Origin: Deferribacteraceae bacterium UBA6799
Lineage (GTDB): Bacteria; Chrysiogenota; Deferribacteres; Deferribacterales; Geovibrionaceae
Reading direction: 5' to 3'
Assembly (NCBI GenBank): GCA_002452335.1
Contig: DKFJ01000006.1
Span: 62,001 to 126,000, forward strand
DNA: 64,000 nucleotides
Part shown: piece after piece, positions 59,588 to 64,000 of the stretch
How positions within the stretch are numbered: position 1 is the first letter of the stretch
Layout of the letters: the number at the start of each line of letters is the position of its first letter
The notes under the pieces: generated by a model
What the model was told of the DNA's origin: nothing
Database searches by the model: none
What the model saw: the letters and a program-made list of their open reading frames with translations, nothing else
Made by a program: the position numbers and the translations under genes

Positions 59588-59685
59588 TATAAACACACCC
59601 TATTTGTCTTATTATTGTTGAATATGGTTATCTAAAGACTATATTGTTAATTAGATGATTATTATTTTTGCAACAGGGGGCGCAT

Positions 59686-60042
59686 ATGTCTGCCGCTAAC
59701 AGTATCAAGTCCCTCCTGGCAGTGATCTGGAGTTCGTCTGATAAAGAGGTCGCCAGAAACAGCGTGTTCACCTACACGCTTAATGCCAGATGCCGTGACT
59801 GGTGGTCTGATGTCCATCTAGTCATATGGGGTCCGTCGGTCAAGCTGGCCGCTCATGACTCAGAGATTCAAAACCAGCTGAGAAGCATTCAGAAGGCGGG
59901 AGTAAGTATCTGTGCCTGCCAAAAACAGGCAGATGAACACAACGTATCTGATAATCTGAGGAAACTCGGAATCACGGTTCACAATGTTGACGAACCTGTG
60001 AGGGATATGCTAAGAAACGGAGCGAAGATAATCACTTTTTAG
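59686..60042 (+). CDS. DsrE-like family protein
   Basis: 118 residues from the ATG at 59686 behind AGGGGG; the frame opens six codons earlier without a site. The fold pattern LLAVIWSSSDKEVARNSVFTYTLNARCRDWWSDVHLVIWGPSVKLAA matches the small DsrE/DsrF-like family of sulfur-carrier-related proteins. A CACQ segment (ISICACQKQ) gives two cysteines close together that could carry persulfide. No tus or dsr partners are near. It lies between the NifX-like genes and uvrC. Confidence 0.75.
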   Translation: MSAANSIKSLLAVIWSSSDKEVARNSVFTYTLNARCRDWWSDVHLVIWGPSVKLAAHDSEIQNQLRSIQKAGVSICACQKQADEHNVSDNLRKLGITVHNVDEPVRDMLRNGAKIITF

Positions 60043-60045
60043 ACT

Positions 60046-60074
60046 TTGACGTAAACTGATATATTAAATATAAT
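60046..60074 (+). promoter_or_regulatory. uvrC promoter, likely giving a leaderless transcript
   Basis: TTGACG (60046-60051), 17 bp, TATAAT (60069-60074). The uvrC ATG begins at 60082, seven bases after the -10, just where transcription should start. No Shine-Dalgarno sequence precedes the ATG. Confidence 0.65.
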
Positions 60075-60081
60075 CTGTTTT

Positions 60082-61881
60082 ATGTTTAAGCCTGAACTGA
60101 AAGATATCCCCGAAAATCCGGGGATCTACATCTATATCGGAAAGAATGACGAAATACTCTATGTCGGCAAGGCAAAGAACCTGAAGAACAGAGTTTCGTC
60201 ATATTTTTCCGACATGGACAGCAAACCTCTGCGTACTCAGAAGATGCTTCAGTCTGCTGTCGACATCCGGTTTGTGGTCACCACCACAGAATCGGAGGCT
60301 CTGCTTCTTGAAAACAACCTGATCAAAACCGAAAAACCCAGATACAACGTCCGCCTGAAAGACTCCAAAAGCTATCCATACATACTCATAACCGACCATG
60401 AATATCCTAAGCTGATGATAACCCGTGAATCAGGTCAGAAGGGCGAATATTTCGGTCCTTTCACGGATGTCGCCGCTCTCAGGGGTATAGTGGACGAGCT
60501 TCTGCGGGCCTTTCCCCTGCGCACCTGCCGGGAGACAAGATTCAGAGAAAAAAAGGTCTGCCTGAAATATCAGATAAAAAAATGCGCGGGTCCCTGCGAA
60601 AGCCTGATAAGCAGAAACAGATATATGTCCATGGTTTCCCAGATCAGAGATTTTTTTAACGGTGATTTCGCCGGACTGAAAGAGAGGATGACTGCGGAGA
60701 TGATGCGTCTGTCGGACAAGATGGATTTTGAGGCGGCGGCTAAGATGCGTGACAGGCTGCGCAGCGTGGAGAGTCTGTTCATCAGGCAGACAGTGGTTCT
60801 GCCGGAGGACAGGCGGAGTATCGATATATTTGTCCCCCATACCATAGATAATGTTTCCGGTATCACGGTGATGTTCATCAGAGGCGGAAAGCTGATAGGC
60901 AGCCGCACGGATATATTCGAGGACGCAGACCCGAAAGAGGTTTTGGAATCATATATTATTCAGGTGTATTCATCCGTGGTGAGCTATCCTGAGATGATCT
61001 CCGTTTTCGGGCTGGAGGAGACGGATGTTCTTTGCGACGCTGTGGAGAGGATGTCCGGACGGAAGATAATCCTGAGAAAACGCGGGTTCGCTGCTCTGCA
61101 TAATCTGGGCATGGAGAATGCCAGAGTGCAGACCGAGTTGTATCTGAAGAGGCTGGCGAAGAGAAAGGATATCAGCGCCCGTCTGAAAGAGATAACCGGA
61201 TCCGAGAATGATATCCACAGGGTGGAATGTGTGGATATATCCCATCTGGGCGGAAAGGGAACGGTGGGAGTGTCTGTGGTGACTCTGGACGGAGAGTTCG
61301 CAAACAGAGAATATAGAAAATATAAAATCAGATCGGCTGAGAATGATGATTTTGTGTCTATATATGAGCTTTTCAGCAGAAAATTCGAGAATATCAATGA
61401 AAAATCGGAACCTATGGCGGATCTCTATATTGTGGACGGAGGGATAGGTCAGCTCAACAGCGCCGTGAGGGCGGCGGAAGAGCAGGGCATAGATGCTAAT
61501 TTTATATCTATCTCGAAAGGACGCTCAATAAAATATATGAAAGACGCTCAGGACGAATCCATAGAATCGATCCATCTGCCCGGGCGGAAGAATCCGCTGA
61601 ATTTTAAAAAGAACAACCCAGTTCTTCTCTTCGTACAGAAGATAAGGGACGAGGCGCACAGGTTTGCCATTACATACAGCAGAAATCTGGCTTTGAAAAA
61701 TTTCAAAAAATCACCTCTGCTGGATATCGACGGAGTGGGAGAGAAGACCGTTAAAAAAATTCTGGAAAGTTTTCCGGATATTTATAGTAGTAATATATCT
61801 GCCGAACAATTGTCGAAAATATGTAGAATTTCAGAAAGATTAGCGGAAACTATTCTGGATAAAGTTAAATCCGGACAATAA
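60082..61881 (+). CDS. uvrC: Excinuclease ABC subunit C
   Basis: 599 residues, the normal length. UvrC makes both incisions in nucleotide excision repair. The N-terminal GIY-YIG nuclease is GIYIYIGKNDEILYVGKAKNLKNRV; the UVR motif for UvrB binding is near residues 205-230; the C-terminal RNase H-like nuclease shows CVDISHLGGKGTVGVSVV and the Asp in LYIVDGGIGQLN; paired helix-hairpin-helix motifs end it (LLDIDGVGEKTVKKILESF). The ATG at 60082 is the only reasonable start. It has no ribosome-binding site and lies seven bases after a consensus -10. Confidence 0.96.
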   Translation: MFKPELKDIPENPGIYIYIGKNDEILYVGKAKNLKNRVSSYFSDMDSKPLRTQKMLQSAVDIRFVVTTTESEALLLENNLIKTEKPRYNVRLKDSKSYPYILITDHEYPKLMITRESGQKGEYFGPFTDVAALRGIVDELLRAFPLRTCRETRFREKKVCLKYQIKKCAGPCESLISRNRYMSMVSQIRDFFNGDFAGLKERMTAEMMRLSDKMDFEAAAKMRDRLRSVESLFIRQTVVLPEDRRSIDIFVPHTIDNVSGITVMFIRGGKLIGSRTDIFEDADPKEVLESYIIQVYSSVVSYPEMISVFGLEETDVLCDAVERMSGRKIILRKRGFAALHNLGMENARVQTELYLKRLAKRKDISARLKEITGSENDIHRVECVDISHLGGKGTVGVSVVTLDGEFANREYRKYKIRSAENDDFVSIYELFSRKFENINEKSEPMADLYIVDGGIGQLNSAVRAAEEQGIDANFISISKGRSIKYMKDAQDESIESIHLPGRKNPLNFKKNNPVLLFVQKIRDEAHRFAITYSRNLALKNFKKSPLLDIDGVGEKTVKKILESFPDIYSSNISAEQLSKICRISERLAETILDKVKSGQ

Positions 61882-61983
61882 AACACCGTTAGATGTTCAA
61901 ATTTCACACACATTTGTCTTGATGAAGATTTAATCACTGTGCTAATATCAAAATATTCTTAGTTGGACCCCCAGGAGGACATT

Positions 61984-63210
61984 GTGAAGAGAATATTTCT
62001 ATTTTTGGCGCTGATGGCGCTTCCGCTTTACGCTATGGCAGGCGTATTCGACATTACTATAGCTGTCGATGCCTACAGCCCCTACTATCAGAGCTTCAGC
62101 TCAGTGGAAGACATGATAGACGAGCTGGACACAGATCAGATCCTGTCTCATTTCGCCGGATACGATGAGGATACATCGTCCGCAGATGTTGAGATGAACT
62201 TCAGAGGCGTTCCGATCACTCTGAGCTTTGGCGCAAGCAGCACAAAGCTGATTCTGAACATTCCTTCCATCGGCGTATATGAAGAGTTCGAAGGAGCAGA
62301 CAGAGACGACAGCGTTGACATGCTGAAAGACTGGTTTGAAAAAGACGGAGGCGACGCCCTGACCGCTCTGCAAAAAGAGCTGATAGCTGAAACCCCCTCT
62401 GACCCCATCGCCGGTAACCCCTCATCTCTGATGTCCCGTATGGTTTCCATGGACTTCGATCAGGCGGTTAACCCTGACTCTTCTGTTGAGATCAACGGCG
62501 AGACTAAATCAGACATAAATGCCAACATGATCTCAATATTCGCAAAATACGGCAACTACACTACTGATGGCGTTAAGTCAAAGGAATACGCTATTCCTCT
62601 TGCCTACACCATCAGATTCAACAACTCAAAAAATACTCTGGCCATCAGAATGCCTATCTCTATGGTGTCCGTTGAAGATTCAAAAGCATACAACCTCGGT
62701 CTGGGGCTTGCTCTCGGATATTACGTGAACGACAACTGGAAACTGACTCCCTCTGTGGGATACGGAGCTGTCGGTTCTATCGATATGGGCTCAGTGGGTC
62801 AGATCATTTCCGGAGCACTTACCAGTGTTTATACATTTAAACTGAAAAAATTCGACATACTGATGGGCAACATGCTGGGGCATTACAAAACCATACCCTT
62901 TAAGACAGGCGATTATGATATCGATCCCGATATTCAGAACACAGTTCTCAGAAACGGTCTGAACTTCATAATCCCCATGGGCAAAGTAACCAGCCTTGAG
63001 CTTTTCGGTACAGATACAAGATATTACGGCTCTGATCTTTTCATCGACACATATAACGAAGTCGGTTTCTCATACGGTTTCAGAAAATCTGTCGATAAAG
63101 AGACAGGCAAAGGTATTAAGAACTACGCAAGCCAGCTCCGCGGCGGTCTTACATACCTTTTCTCTGATGAGTCACACGGTTTCACATTTAATTTCGGATT
63201 TGTATTCTAA
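61984..63210 (+). CDS. Outer-membrane beta-barrel protein of unknown function
   Basis: 408 residues from GTG 61984, five bases after AGGAGG. The signal peptide is MKRIFLFLALMALPLYAMA (GTG read as Met). The mature protein has long alternating polar/hydrophobic strands, especially from about residue 190 onward (YAIPLAYTIRFNNSKNTLAIRMP; LGLGLALGYYVNDNWKLTPSVGYG), and the terminal Phe (FNFGFVF) typical of BAM substrates. No porin or receptor family is recognised. The front ~170 residues have repeats of acidic residues and a helical segment. Function unknown. A bidirectional terminator separates it from the cpoB gene. Confidence 0.8.
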   Translation: MKRIFLFLALMALPLYAMAGVFDITIAVDAYSPYYQSFSSVEDMIDELDTDQILSHFAGYDEDTSSADVEMNFRGVPITLSFGASSTKLILNIPSIGVYEEFEGADRDDSVDMLKDWFEKDGGDALTALQKELIAETPSDPIAGNPSSLMSRMVSMDFDQAVNPDSSVEINGETKSDINANMISIFAKYGNYTTDGVKSKEYAIPLAYTIRFNNSKNTLAIRMPISMVSVEDSKAYNLGLGLALGYYVNDNWKLTPSVGYGAVGSIDMGSVGQIISGALTSVYTFKLKKFDILMGNMLGHYKTIPFKTGDYDIDPDIQNTVLRNGLNFIIPMGKVTSLELFGTDTRYYGSDLFIDTYNEVGFSYGFRKSVDKETGKGIKNYASQLRGGLTYLFSDESHGFTFNFGFVF

Positions 63211-63232
63211 CAGTCTGAAAAGAGATAGAAAC

Positions 63233-63263
63233 AAAAAAGGCATCCGTAAAGGATGCCTTTTTT
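63233..63263. terminator. Bidirectional terminator between the barrel protein gene and cpoB
   Basis: A 13-bp stem (63233-63245 with 63251-63263), A-rich left arm and T-rich right arm, loop GTAAA; it serves both convergent genes. Confidence 0.9.
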
Positions 63264-63281
63264 ATCTGAATTTTTCTGATA

Positions 63282-64000
63282 TCAGTTCCACTGAGCTAGT
63301 TTTTGTCTTCCCAGTTTAGCTGCGTTAGTGTCTGAGAATTCGGCGGTGAGTTTTTGCAGAGTGATTATAGCGTTCTCTCTGTCGCCGATATTGCCGTAGC
63401 TGTATCCAAGTTTCAGGAGGGCATCGGGAGCTTTGTTTCCATCAGGATATTTCTCCAGAAGCTCTTTGAACCTGGCGATAGCGCCGGGATAATCTTTTTG
63501 AGCGTATCTGATCTCGCCCAGCCAGTAGATAGCGTTGTCTGATCTTTCCTCATTGGGGAATTTTTTCAGAAACTCATAAAATTTTGCTTCGCTTTCGGCG
63601 TATTTACCGTTTCTGTAGAGCTCGTACGCATATGTATACAGGCTGAGTTTGTCCTGCATATTGTCTTCGATGATGATCACGTTGTCCTTGCCGCCTGTCG
63701 CCGGAGCCGCCATAACAGCGCCGCTGTCCGCAGCGGGAAGAGGCATGTCAGAAGCCGCGGCGCCTGTCTTTGATCCTTTCTCTATAGCGCCGACTCTGTC
63801 TTTCAGGTCGATGATGTCTGTGTTCATCACAGTCATCTCTTCTCTGAGCTGAGAGATTCCTTCTGAGTTTTTATTGATGTTTTCAGAGTTTGTACGGATG
63901 TTTTTATCCAGCTCCTGCATTTTCACCTGCATGTCGCCCATGGTGGACTGGATGCCGAGCATCTCGTCTTTGATGTTGTTCATGCTCTTCTGGATGAGCT
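63282..64000 (-). CDS. cpoB: Tol-Pal system protein CpoB/YbgF, N-terminus outside window
   Basis: The frame stays open to the window edge (the residues before the internal ATG at 63983 read ..LIQKS), so the signal peptide and start lie beyond base 64000. The visible part has an N-terminal coiled coil (IRTNSENINKNSEGISQLREEMTVMN), a low-complexity linker, and a TPR region of about 120 residues (YAYELYRNGKYAESEAKFYEFLKKFP; NAIYWLGEIRYAQKDYPGAIARFKELLEKYP). CpoB sits in the periplasm with Tol-Pal and links outer-membrane constriction to cell-wall synthesis. tolB and pal would be expected just outside the window. Confidence 0.9.
   Translation of the reverse strand, partial: LIQKSMNNIKDEMLGIQSTMGDMQVKMQELDKNIRTNSENINKNSEGISQLREEMTVMNTDIIDLKDRVGAIEKGSKTGAAASDMPLPAADSGAVMAAPATGGKDNVIIIEDNMQDKLSLYTYAYELYRNGKYAESEAKFYEFLKKFPNEERSDNAIYWLGEIRYAQKDYPGAIARFKELLEKYPDGNKAPDALLKLGYSYGNIGDRENAIITLQKLTAEFSDTNAAKLGRQKLAQWN

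Overview
The window looks like a chromosomal segment of an anaerobic, Gram-negative bacterium of the Deferribacterota (Geovibrio, Denitrovibrio or Seleniivibrio-like). That placement is inference from gene content: a monomeric isocitrate dehydrogenase, AcnB, a four-subunit ferredoxin-dependent 2-oxoacid oxidoreductase, class I and class II fumarases side by side, and outer-membrane and type I secretion genes. No marker such as 16S rRNA is present.

Layout. 1-2960: end of ftsA, ftsZ and a group 4 glycosyltransferase, closed by a terminator. 2961-4620: a hairpin-rich convergent spacer, a Fic gene with an unusual phased half-site array at its promoter, and tRNA-Ala(GGC). 4837-8643: an autotransporter gene split by one in-frame TAG. 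8837-12940: a metal-chelate ABC uptake operon whose ATPase is fused to a binding-protein-like domain. 13149-31326: a Lap-type adhesion locus, made of a 3127-residue RTX adhesin with a LapG-type TAAG site and, convergent to it, an operon tolC-ompA fusion / lapG / lapD / lapB / lapC / luxR-type regulator. 31701-36285: a small phosphatase, an alanine/glycine symporter, an AlkP-like enzyme, and a TetR regulator divergent from an aldo/keto reductase. 36375-56252: TCA-cycle genes (fumarase I subunits, fumC, acnB, icd, mdh, sucCD, korDABC) with an OmpA protein, a cyclase, a sensor kinase and an HD-GYP protein among them. 56464-64000: a chemoreceptor, two NifX-like genes separated by a dense hairpin array, a DsrE-like gene, uvrC, an outer-membrane protein and a partial cpoB/ybgF.

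How they fit together. The Lap locus is a self-contained c-di-GMP-controlled adhesion switch: LapBC plus the TolC-like pore export the adhesin, its N-terminal module holds it in the pore, LapG can cut at TAAG, and LapD (degenerate GGDEF/EAL) would sequester LapG when c-di-GMP is high. The HD-GYP protein and the regulator in the same window are further candidate c-di-GMP or signalling parts. The TCA genes supply citrate-to-fumarate interconversion with a ferredoxin-linked 2-oxoglutarate step, so the pathway could run oxidatively or reductively. acnB and icd share a near-identical 18-bp candidate operator.

The signals most worth following are the ATPase/binding-protein fusion, the complete Lap system with a TolC-OmpA fusion, the 12-bp-phased ATGTAAA array at fic, the hairpin array at 58941-59108, the shared acnB/icd operator and the apparently leaderless uvrC.
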